This document shows positions 44,894 through 53,104 of a stretch of 64,000 nucleotides of DNA, piece after piece. The position numbers and the translations under genes were made by a program. The notes under the pieces were generated by a model. The model made no database searches. It had not been told where the DNA came from and worked only from the letters and a program-made list of their open reading frames with translations. The stretch's first letter is position 1; the number at the start of each line of letters is the position of its first letter. Location: positions 1-64,000 of the forward strand of contig CACZAC010000012.1 of assembly GCA_902779125.1 (NCBI GenBank), given 5' to 3'. The stretch is from an uncultured Bacteroidales bacterium (GTDB lineage Bacteria; Bacteroidota; Bacteroidia; Bacteroidales; Muribaculaceae).

Positions 44894-46096
44894 TTAATCA
44901 GCAATTCGGTATTCCTTGCCGGTGTATCGCCCGTCGATGGTATAGACGCGCTCCATCGAGTATCGTTCGCCTTCAGGGGCATACTGGTAATTACTCATGT
45001 GGATTTCCTGTTTCTCGGGATCGATGGCAACCAGCCCCTCGTTGGTAGGCAACTGGATGGCTTCTTTGGTACTCATGTCGATGACGTAAGACCAGACGTT
45101 GCGGCCGTCGGGACAGCCCTCGACAAAGATTTTGTCGGCATCCCATGGAATGAAGAGGGTGTTTAAACAGTCGCCGGCGGCAATTTGGTCAATCGCAACC
45201 TTGATGCCGTTGCCGTCTTGCATCTGGGCCCATCGTGGTTCGGCGGTGTTCTCTGTGACAAGGATGCAGGTTACAAAGCCCGTGTTCTTGTCACGCAGCC
45301 ACACCGAGTACTGGCCGTTCTCAGAGCCCACACCGTCGACGTTGACATACAGTTCCCTGTCATCGTCCTCATCTTTTAACTCGGCATCATCGGGCAGCCT
45401 TTCCTCCTCTTCCATCTCGTCCATGTCTTCGTAGGGATTTGCGGTGGAGTTGTGATACACATGAGCCATGCCGGTAAAGGTATATTGGTGGTACCAGTTC
45501 TCACCGGCAGGTGAGGTCTCTTCTACGGTGATGGTCTGGTCGTATTCAAATCCCAGATAATAGTGTAATGTGGAATTTTCCCATTTGCGCGGCAGGTTTT
45601 GGAAGGGGGGGGCTTGAGGCGTCATCATCCGTTTGGCGTGGTCGTAGTAGTAGAAGCAGCAGAAAGGCTGCACCTTGTTATCTGCCTCAGCGAAACTGAT
45701 GACGAACCACAGGTTCCCGTTGTCGCACAGATAGTTGCGTGCTTCGACGTCTTGGGTCGCTCCATCCATGTGATGAAAATAGGCCCAGTTAAAGTCCTCA
45801 CAGTCCACAAACACAATGCCGTGGCACCCCGGGGGCATCGTCGCTTCGTCATGCTGATAATAGCTGTTGTCGCCTGCAGCATCGATAATCGCCTGCACGC
45901 TCGCGGTGGGCCAGACGGTGTGAAATGCCCTCATCAGCGTCATCACATCGACCGTTCCGTTGCTACTCTTCACGGGGATAGGCTTGCTCATCCAGTTGTC
46001 ATTGACGACCTTGAGCGGCTGGATGCCGGCTTGCATGCCTCTGGCGCCAAGTGCCAGCGCACAGCAGTATAATAGTAATGTGATTGCTTTTTTCAT
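44894..46096 (-). CDS. Exported protein of unknown function with acidic stretch
   Basis: 400 residues from the ATG at 46096 (the frame extends to 46153 but overlaps the upstream gene). The signal peptide is MKKAITLLLYCCALALGARG. A strongly acidic segment lies near the middle (YEDMDEMEEEERLPDDAELKDEDDDREL), before a beta-rich C-terminal half (YVNVDGVGSENGQYSVWLRDKNTGFVTCILVTENT; YSMERVYTIDGRYTG). Several cysteines (CHGIVFVDCEDF, QPFCCFYYY) could form disulfides. No family was recognised. It sits 31 nt before the YARHG gene and 10 nt after the 479-residue gene. Confidence 0.75.
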   Translation of the reverse strand: MKKAITLLLYCCALALGARGMQAGIQPLKVVNDNWMSKPIPVKSSNGTVDVMTLMRAFHTVWPTASVQAIIDAAGDNSYYQHDEATMPPGCHGIVFVDCEDFNWAYFHHMDGATQDVEARNYLCDNGNLWFVISFAEADNKVQPFCCFYYYDHAKRMMTPQAPPFQNLPRKWENSTLHYYLGFEYDQTITVEETSPAGENWYHQYTFTGMAHVYHNSTANPYEDMDEMEEEERLPDDAELKDEDDDRELYVNVDGVGSENGQYSVWLRDKNTGFVTCILVTENTAEPRWAQMQDGNGIKVAIDQIAAGDCLNTLFIPWDADKIFVEGCPDGRNVWSYVIDMSTKEAIQLPTNEGLVAIDPEKQEIHMSNYQYAPEGERYSMERVYTIDGRYTGKEYRIAD

Positions 46097-46106
46097 CGCT
46101 TGATTG

Positions 46107-47546
46107 TCATTTTTCGTCGATTTCAGTCCAGTAGATGTAAGGCTCAATGGCATTAGGAACCGCCTTCATGTAAGCCTTTCCTTGCTCAGCGCTGATTTCT
46201 TTGCCGTTGAGCGTGGCGCCGTCAATTTCACCGTAAACCTCCAGTGCATTGAAACTCTCGACACACTTGCCGCCCTTGAACTTGAAGATTTCGGTATAAT
46301 AGGACGGACCTCCGGCAGGTCCCGAAATCACCAGGTAATGGTTGCCGTCCCGACTCTCGGGGAACGAGGGCTTTAAATTGGGTCTCACGGTACCCACGAG
46401 TTTGAGTTTGCCGTTCTCGCGGCTGAAGAATGCACCGTTCTCCTCCTCATCGTCGCTGATCCAGATTTGCTCGCCTTCATAGTCGATATAGACGTGGCTC
46501 CACTTGGACAGTTTCACGAACTCGTGTTCTCCGGGGTCGTCGTCGAGGTATATTTTCTTCATACTCTCGATGTCTTTCTTCCACACGGGGAGGGGTTCGT
46601 CGATGAGAGAGTGGTAAACGGTATATTGCTGGCGGTCGAGTTTGCCGTTACCCAGGAGCATGATGCCGGTGGTGGCACTCTCGGGAGCCCAATGGATGTA
46701 GCAGAATTCCGTTCCTAGTGGACCTTCAAATACCGCTTCGATGCTGCTGGGTTGGTATTCGCCGCCGTCATCGGCATTCCATGTGGGGCCGTATTCGGGG
46801 TCATACCAGCCTTCGACGGGATAGGAATAGATTTTATCGCCGTCGGTGATGATTTCCAGCGCCAATGCCGATTTCTCGTTCGGGTCGTATTTCTTCCTTG
46901 TGCTGTTCTTGTATTCGCCCTCAAATTGCAGCACGCCATAGGTGTAGCGGTCACCGATGATGCAGCATTCCACCGAGCGCGAGACCTTCATGCCGTATTT
47001 TTCCTCCATCTTCTTGATGACGGCAAATCTCATGGGCAGTTCCCTGTCGGTCGATGTCGGTTTGATTTTCAGCGCTTTGTGGGTGGCAAGATAGCTGTCG
47101 GTGACGACAACAACGCCGTCGTCATCCTGATTGGAGCCGCCTTGGAAGGTGAATCGGGCACCAGGGGAGGGGATTTCGGGCCTGCTGTGCAACTCGCCCG
47201 GGAACATCTGCTCGCCGTCGGGGTTGAGCAGAATCTCGTCCACATATTTCACGTCCCGCGTCTTGATGCCGTCAACAATCAGTTTGGTGTACTTGGATGC
47301 ATTGTGGCGGAATCGCTCCTGAAGTTCCCATTCCTGATGCGCATCGTCATAGTACTCGGCATAATCTTCGTCCTTCTGGGGCTCTTCAAGATTAGTCCAA
47401 TAAACCATCTGCATCATGTCGTTGCTGTTCCCGAGCAGGAACATGGGTGGGAGAGTGGTACCGCCCTTCTTGTCGGGAGCACTGCCTGCCGTTAGGGTAA
47501 GAATACTGCAGGCAAAAATCAATGTAAGTAATAATTTTTTATTCAT
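46107..47546 (-). CDS. Large exported protein of unknown function
   Basis: 479 residues from the ATG at 47546, with signal peptide MNKKLLLTLIFACSILTLTAGS. The first about 100 mature residues are helical and acidic (EPQKDEDYAEYYDDAHQEWELQERFRHNASKY). The rest alternates beta-like segments, including RFTFQGGSNQDDDGVVVVTDSYLATH, SVECCIIGDRYTYGVLQFEG and HYLVISGPAGGPSYYTEIFKFKGGKCVES. No domain was recognised. Its start overlaps the end of the 195-residue gene by 8 nt, so translation is probably coupled. Confidence 0.75.
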   Translation of the reverse strand: MNKKLLLTLIFACSILTLTAGSAPDKKGGTTLPPMFLLGNSNDMMQMVYWTNLEEPQKDEDYAEYYDDAHQEWELQERFRHNASKYTKLIVDGIKTRDVKYVDEILLNPDGEQMFPGELHSRPEIPSPGARFTFQGGSNQDDDGVVVVTDSYLATHKALKIKPTSTDRELPMRFAVIKKMEEKYGMKVSRSVECCIIGDRYTYGVLQFEGEYKNSTRKKYDPNEKSALALEIITDGDKIYSYPVEGWYDPEYGPTWNADDGGEYQPSSIEAVFEGPLGTEFCYIHWAPESATTGIMLLGNGKLDRQQYTVYHSLIDEPLPVWKKDIESMKKIYLDDDPGEHEFVKLSKWSHVYIDYEGEQIWISDDEEENGAFFSRENGKLKLVGTVRPNLKPSFPESRDGNHYLVISGPAGGPSYYTEIFKFKGGKCVESFNALEVYGEIDGATLNGKEISAEQGKAYMKAVPNAIEPYIYWTEIDEK

Positions 47547-48126
47547 CGCCAAATGTACTTGTGGTTTCGTCAATGATTTCTAGGTATCCGTCTACCCACG
47601 CATAGGTCCATGTGGTGATTTCCACCGCATCGGTGCGGGCAGTACTGGTGATAGTCTTGGTGTCGGGATGAATGACGGGGTTACTGATTCGGTCAAAGTC
47701 CAGAACCAGGGAGAAGCGCTTTTCCTCGTCATTCCATACAAAGGCGACATAGTACTCTGAAACGCGCCCCACGCAGTTGCGGCCGATGAAAACCATCAGG
47801 TCGGGGATGCCGTCAAAGTTGATGTCCGTCTTATCGTCCACCCAGCTGGCGGCCTCGTCGGCGCTGGGCGCTTTATCAAGCCTCTCAACCAGGTCGCCTT
47901 CAAATTCCATCTCGGGTTCCTCGTCCTGAGACGTGTAACCCTTGACAGATATCTGCCCGATGTAGCCCTCGCTGTCGGTGCCGAACGACACGTCAAAGCG
48001 GTAGTTCTCGCGCTCGGTGCAGGTCACACCGGTCTCTTTGCCCAGCAAGCAGTCATCCGGTTGGATGTCGTGGGCAAGCAGTTGCAGGCAACTGCACAAC
48101 GTCAATATGGCTAATAGTTTTCTCAT
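47539..48126 (-). CDS. Exported protein with an FG-GAP-like aspartate motif
   Basis: 195 residues with signal peptide MRKLLAILTLCSCLQLLA. The segment DKTDINFDGIPDLMVFIGRNC fits the calcium-loop pattern D-x-N-x-D-G-x-x-D of FG-GAP/XAC2610-type repeats, followed by YYVAFVWNDEEKRFSLVLDF. Such proteins often report or bind envelope ligands, but the specific role is unknown. It starts 1 nt after the stop of the first gene in the operon and overlaps the next start by 8 nt. Confidence 0.78.
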   Translation of the reverse strand: MRKLLAILTLCSCLQLLAHDIQPDDCLLGKETGVTCTERENYRFDVSFGTDSEGYIGQISVKGYTSQDEEPEMEFEGDLVERLDKAPSADEAASWVDDKTDINFDGIPDLMVFIGRNCVGRVSEYYVAFVWNDEEKRFSLVLDFDRISNPVIHPDTKTITSTARTDAVEITTWTYAWVDGYLEIIDETTSTFGDE

Positions 48127-48127
48127 A

Positions 48128-48667
48128 TCACTTGAATTTGATGGATTGGATAATCGGGGTCACGATGCTGTCATAGAACTTGGCATCTCCTTCATAGTAG
48201 GAAATGGTGCCGCCTGCGGCTTTGCCGTTCCCGCCGATGACAAGGAAGTGCCAGTAGACCACATGGCCATTATCGATTTCGCTGGTCGTACGCATAATCA
48301 TGGTGTTGCCTTCAACTGTGGTCTCAACAACTGTTTCCTCCATGGCCTTGACTGACCATGTCATGTTCTCGGCATACTCGTTCAGGTCGTCGAGTTCTAC
48401 ATCCGTCTCAAACACGTTGATTGTGGCACTGGAAAGGTATTCATCGCCATCGTCACGCACGTTTACTGCATTGGAATTAAAACTCTTGTTCGTGTCGGTG
48501 CTCCAACCATCAGACTTCTCAAATTCAGCAGGAAGGCTGACTGTAAACCCTACCAAATCATAGGTCTTGTAACCTTCGGGGGCCGCTGCATTTGCATGGA
48601 TGGTGCTAGTACACAGCGCCAACGCAACACTTGCTGCAATGGTGAAATGGATAAATAAGTTTTTCAT
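48128..48667 (-). CDS. Exported protein of unknown function, first gene of the operon
   Basis: 179 residues from the ATG at 48667; the frame to 48697 adds residues before the signal peptide MKNLFIHFTIAASVALALCTSTIHANAAA. The mature part reads YKTYDLVGFTVSLPAEFEKSDGWSTDTN, then SSATINVFETDVELDDLNEYAENM and HVVYWHFLVIGGNGKAAGGTISYYEGDAKFYDSIVTPIIQSI. This layout (FTVSLPAEF... TPIIQSIKF) resembles small PsbP/DUF1795-like envelope proteins, a tentative comparison. A promoter lies 28 nt upstream. Confidence 0.75.
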   Translation of the reverse strand: MKNLFIHFTIAASVALALCTSTIHANAAAPEGYKTYDLVGFTVSLPAEFEKSDGWSTDTNKSFNSNAVNVRDDGDEYLSSATINVFETDVELDDLNEYAENMTWSVKAMEETVVETTVEGNTMIMRTTSEIDNGHVVYWHFLVIGGNGKAAGGTISYYEGDAKFYDSIVTPIIQSIKFK

Positions 48668-48694
48668 AAGCCTAATAAATTGTTTAACTATTCG

Positions 48695-48726
48695 CAAAAT
48701 TATAGAAAAACTGCGAATTAATCAAC
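48695..48726 (-). promoter_or_regulatory. Promoter of the five-gene secreted-protein operon
   Basis: Minus-strand TAATTTTG (48702-48695) with GTTG (48726-48723) 20 nt upstream, close to the TTTG-N20-TAnnTTTG pattern. The start codon is 28 nt downstream of the -7 element. Confidence 0.6.
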
Positions 48727-48756
48727 ACTTTTTTTAAAAATATACCCCAAACCCTC

Positions 48757-48794
48757 ACTAGGGACTATAAACTAGGGACTAGAAACTAGAAACT
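48757..48794. repeat. ACTAGRRA minisatellite reaching into the end of the HsdR-N gene
   Basis: Degenerate units of ACTAGGG/ACTAGAA/ACTATAA type. On the minus strand the array supplies the last codons (Ser-Ser-Phe) and the TAG stop of the gene ending at 48779. Confidence 0.6.
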
Positions 48795-49246
48795 GTTAAC
48801 TCCTGATAGAGTGGTATTTCTTCCAGGAAGCGGTAACTGTTCTTCTCGTAGTCGATTTGGCAGCAGTAATGACTCAGGCCGTTGCTCACAATCAGGTAGC
48901 GGGCCTTGAGCACCATGTTGTAGCGAACAATCTGGTCAAACACCTTCTGAGTCACGTTGATGCTGGGCGCCTTGTACTCCACGATGACTAGCGGTTGTCC
49001 CGTGCGGTCAGCGACCACCGTGTCGCAGCGGCGGGCGATGCCGTTCTGTGTCAGCGACACCTCATTGCCCATTAGCGCGGCGGGAAACTGCCTGTCGGTA
49101 ATCAGCCACTCCACGAAGTGCTGGCGCACCCATTCCTCGGGCGTCAGCGCCACCCATCGGTCGCGCAGCCGGTCCCAAATCGCCCACGAGCCGTCCTCCC
49201 GCTTCGTCACCTTATAATCGTATTCCGGTAAATTCAACTCCACCAT
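48779..49246 (-). CDS. Type I restriction enzyme R-subunit N-terminal domain protein
   Basis: 155 residues from the ATG at 49246; an upstream ATG at 49276 is in frame. The region CDTVVADRTGQPLVIVEYKAPSINVTQKVFDQIVRYN contains the PD-(D/E)xK-like core D..EYK of the HSDR_N_2 family, after PEEWVRQHFVEWLI. There is no helicase part, so this is the stand-alone nuclease-fold protein that is common in Bacteroidales genomes and lacks hsdM/hsdS neighbours here. A nuclease or defence role is plausible but unproven. The last residues come from a minisatellite. Confidence 0.85.
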   Translation of the reverse strand: MVELNLPEYDYKVTKREDGSWAIWDRLRDRWVALTPEEWVRQHFVEWLITDRQFPAALMGNEVSLTQNGIARRCDTVVADRTGQPLVIVEYKAPSINVTQKVFDQIVRYNMVLKARYLIVSNGLSHYCCQIDYEKNSYRFLEEIPLYQELTVSSF

Positions 49247-49373
49247 CGTCACTTCATTTACAAACGACCTAAACAACTATTGAACAACATCAATTATTCA
49301 AAAAACTAATCTTGTTGTTTGATATTTCCTTTTTTTATTTACAAAAGTACTACTTTTATCAAATAATATGTTA

Positions 49374-49381
49374 TATATTTG
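49374..49381 (+). promoter_or_regulatory. -7 promoter element for the first single-domain SUMF1 gene
   Basis: TATATTTG fits TAnnTTTG, 36 nt before the ATG at 49418, in very AT-rich DNA. The -33 position has CTTTTA rather than TTTG. Confidence 0.5.
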
Positions 49382-49417
49382 CGCAGATAATCAATAATCC
49401 TATAAAAATATCCTCTT

Positions 49418-50254
49418 ATGGCAAAGAAAAAAGAGTCTAGTAGTAGCAAGGGTTGTCTGTCAACTCTTTTGGTTTTAGCAATTATTGCGGGTTTGGTTTA
49501 TTATTTCTGGCCGACTTCCCCTCCTGAGGATGGCGATCCTAAAACCGAGACAATCACTGTAAAAGGTGTATCCTTTAAAATGGTATACGTCAAGGGTGGT
49601 ACATTCAATATGGGCCACACTCAAGAACAGGGTTTTGAAAATATAATAAATGAGAAACCTGTTCATCAAGTGACGTTATCAGATTTTTATATAGGTCAAA
49701 CTGAGGTTACTCAAGCTTTATGGATTGCGGTGATGAGTAACAACATGGGTAATGGTACTCCAAAACATAGCTCTACTGAGAACTTAAATCGCCCAGTGGG
49801 ATCTGTGTCATGGGAAGACTGCCAAAGATTTGTCGCTAAATTGAATCAATTAACAGGCAAGAACTTCCGCTTGCCAACTGAAGCTGAATGGGAATATGCT
49901 GCTCGTGGCGGTAAAAAGAGTAAAGGCTACAAATATGCTGGTAGCAATAATATAAATGAAGTCGCTTGGTGCGGTCTGCCAGATGATATTGGACCCAAAA
50001 ATGTTGCTACTAAGTCTCCTAATGAGTTAGGCGTCTATGATATGAGTGGAAATGTTTTTGAATGGGTACAGGATAAATACGGCAGTTACAGTGGTATAGC
50101 TCAGATAGATCCAACGGGTTGTGATTCTGGTTCTTTTGGCGTTTACCGTGGTGGCGCTTGGAACTACGATGCCGATTTCTGTCGTGTTTCATACCGAGGA
50201 TTCTGCCTTCTGTTGAACATGAATAAAAACCTTGGATTGCGTCTCGCCCTGTAA
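49418..50254 (+). CDS. Membrane-anchored SUMF1/FGE-type protein 1
   Basis: 278 residues. A short charged N-terminus (MAKKKESSSSKG) precedes one membrane segment, LSTLLVLAIIAGLVYYFW (about 14-31), so the domain faces the periplasm. The FGE-like domain spans about 45-278: GGTFNMGHTQEQG, GQTEVTQALW, FRLPTEAEWEYAARGG, NELGVYDMSGNVFEW, and the ending YRGGAWNYDADFCRVSYRG...GLRLAL. Only one cysteine lies in the region matching the FGE copper site, so sulfatase activation is not expected. Codon use is AT-richer than in neighbouring genes. The nearest relatives in the window are the gene at 50400 and the domains of the 39333 gene. Confidence 0.88.
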   Translation: MAKKKESSSSKGCLSTLLVLAIIAGLVYYFWPTSPPEDGDPKTETITVKGVSFKMVYVKGGTFNMGHTQEQGFENIINEKPVHQVTLSDFYIGQTEVTQALWIAVMSNNMGNGTPKHSSTENLNRPVGSVSWEDCQRFVAKLNQLTGKNFRLPTEAEWEYAARGGKKSKGYKYAGSNNINEVAWCGLPDDIGPKNVATKSPNELGVYDMSGNVFEWVQDKYGSYSGIAQIDPTGCDSGSFGVYRGGAWNYDADFCRVSYRGFCLLLNMNKNLGLRLAL

Positions 50255-50399
50255 TAGATTCATTTTCTAGATAAATGGGTTGTTTTCTTATTGTGTAAAG
50301 CAATCGAATTTTGATCATCGCTTTAATGTGGATGATAATTACATAATATGTATTCTTATTTTCTCGCAAATATATTAATGTTATAAAGTATAGTCTATT

Positions 50400-51242
50400 A
50401 TGAAGAAATTTCTATCATGTTTATTGGTCTTAGCAATTATAGCAGGACTAGTTTATTTCTTTCTGGATGACGATAGTCCTGAGACAGAGTCTTTTACAGT
50501 GAATGGTGTGTCTTTCACTATGGTTGCGGTCGAGGGTGGCACATTCATAATGGGTGATAATTCTGAACAGGATGGTGAAGCCTATGATTTAACAACGAAG
50601 ACTCATATAAAAAATGAGAAACCAGCTCATAAAGTGACTGTATCGTCTTTCTCTATCGGTCAGACTGAGGTGACTCAGGCTTTGTGGCTTGCAGTGATGG
50701 GTAGCAACCCGAGCTGCTTTACTCCAAGGCATGGCCATAATTTAAATGTGAATCGTCCAGTGGAGAATGTCTCGTGGAATGAATGTCAAACTTTTATAGC
50801 TAAGTTAAACAAAATTACAGGAAAAAAGTTCCGTCTGCCCACTGAAGCGGAATGGGAATTTGCTGCCCGTGGCGGTAACCTCAGTCAGGGCTACAAGTAT
50901 GCAGGCAGCAACAACCCTAATGATGTCGCTTGGTTCGAGGGAACCACAAATAAAAAGTATAGCAGTGACGCTGAATATGGTACCCATACTGTCGCTACCA
51001 AAGCGCCCAACGAATTGGGATTATACGATATGTCGGGTAATATATGTGAGTGTGTCCAAGATCGGTATGGAAGTTATAGCAGCGAAGCTCAAACTGACCC
51101 GTCAGGTCCAGATAGAGGCCCATCTATTGTTGCTCGTGGTGGTGGCTACGGCTACAGAGCAAGGTTCTGCCAAGTGTCCTTTCGTCACGAATATTCTCCA
51201 ACAAGTGCATGTGACGTTCAAGGTTTTCGCCTCGCCCTTTAA
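50400..51242 (+). CDS. Membrane-anchored SUMF1/FGE-type protein 2
   Basis: 280 residues. The N-terminal anchor MKKFLSCLLVLAIIAGLVYFFL is nearly the same as the membrane segment of protein 1, showing recent duplication. The FGE-like domain has GGTFIMGDNSEQDG, GQTEVTQALWLAVMGSNPSCF, FRLPTEAEWEFAARGG, NELGLYDMSGNICECVQD and the ending ARGGGYGYRARFCQVSFRHEY...GFRLAL. A cysteine and the CRV-type motif are altered (FCQVSF). The gene lies 145 nt after protein 1 on the same strand; a terminator follows at 51295. Confidence 0.88.
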   Translation: MKKFLSCLLVLAIIAGLVYFFLDDDSPETESFTVNGVSFTMVAVEGGTFIMGDNSEQDGEAYDLTTKTHIKNEKPAHKVTVSSFSIGQTEVTQALWLAVMGSNPSCFTPRHGHNLNVNRPVENVSWNECQTFIAKLNKITGKKFRLPTEAEWEFAARGGNLSQGYKYAGSNNPNDVAWFEGTTNKKYSSDAEYGTHTVATKAPNELGLYDMSGNICECVQDRYGSYSSEAQTDPSGPDRGPSIVARGGGYGYRARFCQVSFRHEYSPTSACDVQGFRLAL

Positions 51243-51294
51243 AGCGATTTGATAATAATTGTAGTATCATTATTTATTAATCGTTTATACAGGT

Positions 51295-51327
51295 AAGAAG
51301 GGCAAAAAACTGCATATTGCCCTTCTT
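51295..51327 (+). terminator. Terminator after the SUMF1 pair
   Basis: An 11-bp stem AAGAAGGGCAA (51295-51305) with TTGCCCTTCTT (51317-51327), then GCTTTTTG. Confidence 0.8.
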
Positions 51328-51419
51328 GCTTTTTGACTGCTCAATGGGTTTGTATAGATAAATCAATCGTGATAGACCTACAAATGCTCAATAGGCCATC
51401 AGCGAATCACTATTTTCAT

Positions 51420-51427
51420 TATCTTTG
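51420..51427 (+). promoter_or_regulatory. -7 promoter element for the M64 peptidase
   Basis: TATCTTTG fits TAnnTTTG, 25 nt before the ATG at 51453. No clear -33 element. Confidence 0.5.
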
Positions 51428-51452
51428 CGGATAAATAAATACCGACAATACA

Positions 51453-52868
51453 ATGAAACGGATTCTTTTCACCTTATCTATTGCCATTTTGGCTATGACT
51501 GCCATGGCGCAGCAGTTTGACGACGTTTTTGAGAGCCGCACCCTTCGTCTGGACTATATCTTTGCGGGAAACCATGATGCCCAGCAGATTTATCTGGAGC
51601 AGATGTATGTCACCCCGCAGTGGGCGGGCCGCAAGAGCCGCCTCGCCGACGTCCCCCTGAAGGGCAACGGCCAGATTCAGGTCAAGGACCATGCCACGGG
51701 CCAGGTGCTGTTTGTACACACTTTCTCGACGCTCTTCCAAGAGTGGCTGGCTACCGAGGAAGCTACCAAGGTGAGCAAAGCCTTCGCCACGAGTTACAAT
51801 GTGCCCATGCCCAAGCAGCCCGTTGACGTGACGGTGTCACTCACCGACTTCCACGGCAAGGTGGTGACCAGCCTGACGCATACCGTGGATCCCACCGACA
51901 TCCTCATCCGCCAGATTGGCGACAACGGCATCCCTTATCATTACATCTGGAAAGGTAAGACTGTAGAGACGCAAAATGTTGCGTCTCCCGACCAGCCCGG
52001 CAAGCGTGACTACACGCCTACCGAGGGACCCCTTGACGGCGAGCCCGACATCACCGAGTGCATCGACCTGGCAATTGTCGCCGAGGGCTACACCCGCGCG
52101 CAGATGGGCAAGTTCTACACCGACTGCCAGCGTGTCGTGGATGCCCTGTTTGCTCATGAGCCGTTCACCTCGATGAAGGACCGTTTCAATGTCGTTGCCG
52201 TGGCTGCCGAGTCGCTCACCAGCGGTCCCAGCGTGCCGCACCTGGGACGCTGGAGCGCCACACCCGTGGGCACCCACTACGACACCTTCTACAGCGACCG
52301 CTACCTGATGACGCAGGACATCCACCGCCTGTATGACGTGCTGTCGGGCGTCCCCTTCGAGCACATCATCGTGCTGGTCAACAGCGACACCTACGGCGGT
52401 GGCGGCATCTACAACCAGATTACCGTCACCACGAGCGACCATCCCACGTTCCATCAGGTGCTCGTGCATGAGTTCGGCCACGCCTACGCTGGCCTGGGCG
52501 ATGAATATTTCTATGATGACGCCTACGAGAGCATGTATCCTGCCGATACCGAGCCATGGGAGCCCAACCTGACCACGCTGGTCGATTTCCAAAGCAAGTG
52601 GGCCGACATGGTGCCCAAGGGCGTTGCCGTCCCCACGCCTCCCGACCCCAAGGTGCCTAACTATCGCAAAATCACCAACGAGAAGGAGCAGCGCCTGCTC
52701 GATGCCGCCACGCAGCGCGTCGGCGTGTTCGAGGGTGGTGGCTACCAGTCCAAGGGCGTCTATCGTCCCGCTCAGGAATGCCGCATGAAGATTAACGAGG
52801 TGCAGAACTTCTGCCCCGTGTGCTCACGCGCCATCCAGCGCATCACCGACTTCTACACCAGCCACTAA
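51453..52868 (+). CDS. Exported M64-family metallopeptidase
   Basis: 471 residues with signal peptide MKRILFTLSIAILAMTAMAQ. An N-terminal beta domain (about 22-165; FDDVFESRTLRLDYIFAGNHDAQQIYLEQM) matches the M64 N-terminal domain. The peptidase part starts near ECIDLAIVAEGYTRAQMGKFYTDC and holds the zinc site HEFGH (339-343) within VLVHEFGHAYAGLGDEYFYDD, plus a late cysteine-rich end (AQECRMKINEVQNFCPVC). Named after IgA-cleaving enzymes of Clostridium, M64 peptidases in gut Bacteroidota probably degrade host or dietary proteins; the substrate is unknown. A perfect palindrome is embedded in the coding sequence at 51966-51987. Confidence 0.92.
   Translation: MKRILFTLSIAILAMTAMAQQFDDVFESRTLRLDYIFAGNHDAQQIYLEQMYVTPQWAGRKSRLADVPLKGNGQIQVKDHATGQVLFVHTFSTLFQEWLATEEATKVSKAFATSYNVPMPKQPVDVTVSLTDFHGKVVTSLTHTVDPTDILIRQIGDNGIPYHYIWKGKTVETQNVASPDQPGKRDYTPTEGPLDGEPDITECIDLAIVAEGYTRAQMGKFYTDCQRVVDALFAHEPFTSMKDRFNVVAVAAESLTSGPSVPHLGRWSATPVGTHYDTFYSDRYLMTQDIHRLYDVLSGVPFEHIIVLVNSDTYGGGGIYNQITVTTSDHPTFHQVLVHEFGHAYAGLGDEYFYDDAYESMYPADTEPWEPNLTTLVDFQSKWADMVPKGVAVPTPPDPKVPNYRKITNEKEQRLLDAATQRVGVFEGGGYQSKGVYRPAQECRMKINEVQNFCPVCSRAIQRITDFYTSH
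51966..51987. repeat. Perfect palindrome inside the M64 coding sequence
   Basis: GAGACGCAA (51966-51974), loop AATG, TTGCGTCTC (51979-51987). It is in frame and encodes residues within TVETQNVASPD, in the linker between the N-terminal and peptidase domains. The GTAGAGACGCAAAA-type word is a familiar intergenic repeat in many bacterial genomes. Confidence 0.7.
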
Positions 52869-52898
52869 CCTCTACGGTTCAAGCCTGAAAAAAAAGAA

Positions 52899-52914
52899 TC
52901 GGGCTTGCGCCCGA
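52899..52914 (+). terminator. Weak hairpin after the M64 gene
   Basis: A 6-bp stem TCGGGC/GCCCGA with loop TTGC, 30 nt after the M64 stop. A short A-rich run precedes it but no strong T run follows, so this is a weak call. Confidence 0.4.
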
Positions 52915-52991
52915 GAAAATATTTAGTTTGATTCTAGACAGATACAGGGAATAGTATAGCAGTCGACGCTACAATGTGCCTCTATATTATT

Positions 52992-53073
52992 AAACCGTGC
53001 ATAAGCACGGGAAATTAATCAAATTATAATTTTAAAATTAATTTTTTTTAATTTCCCGCCCGACGGGCGGTTT
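52992..53073. repeat. 82-bp three-stem structured repeat (relative of 8027-8102)
   Basis: Outer stem AAACCG/CGGTTT, then CGTGC-ATAA-GCACG, GGAAATTAA/TTAATTTCC around an AT-rich loop, and CGCCC-GAC-GGGCG. The same order of stems with different loops is found at 8027-8102. It lies between the convergent M64 and CCA genes. Confidence 0.7.
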
Positions 53074-53104
53074 ATATGTTTTTGCGTCCGATACCCTTGT
53101 TTTG

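Noticed and set aside
48779-49246. HsdR-N protein considered as part of a type I restriction system
   Set aside because: There is no hsdM or hsdS nearby, and the protein lacks the helicase domains.
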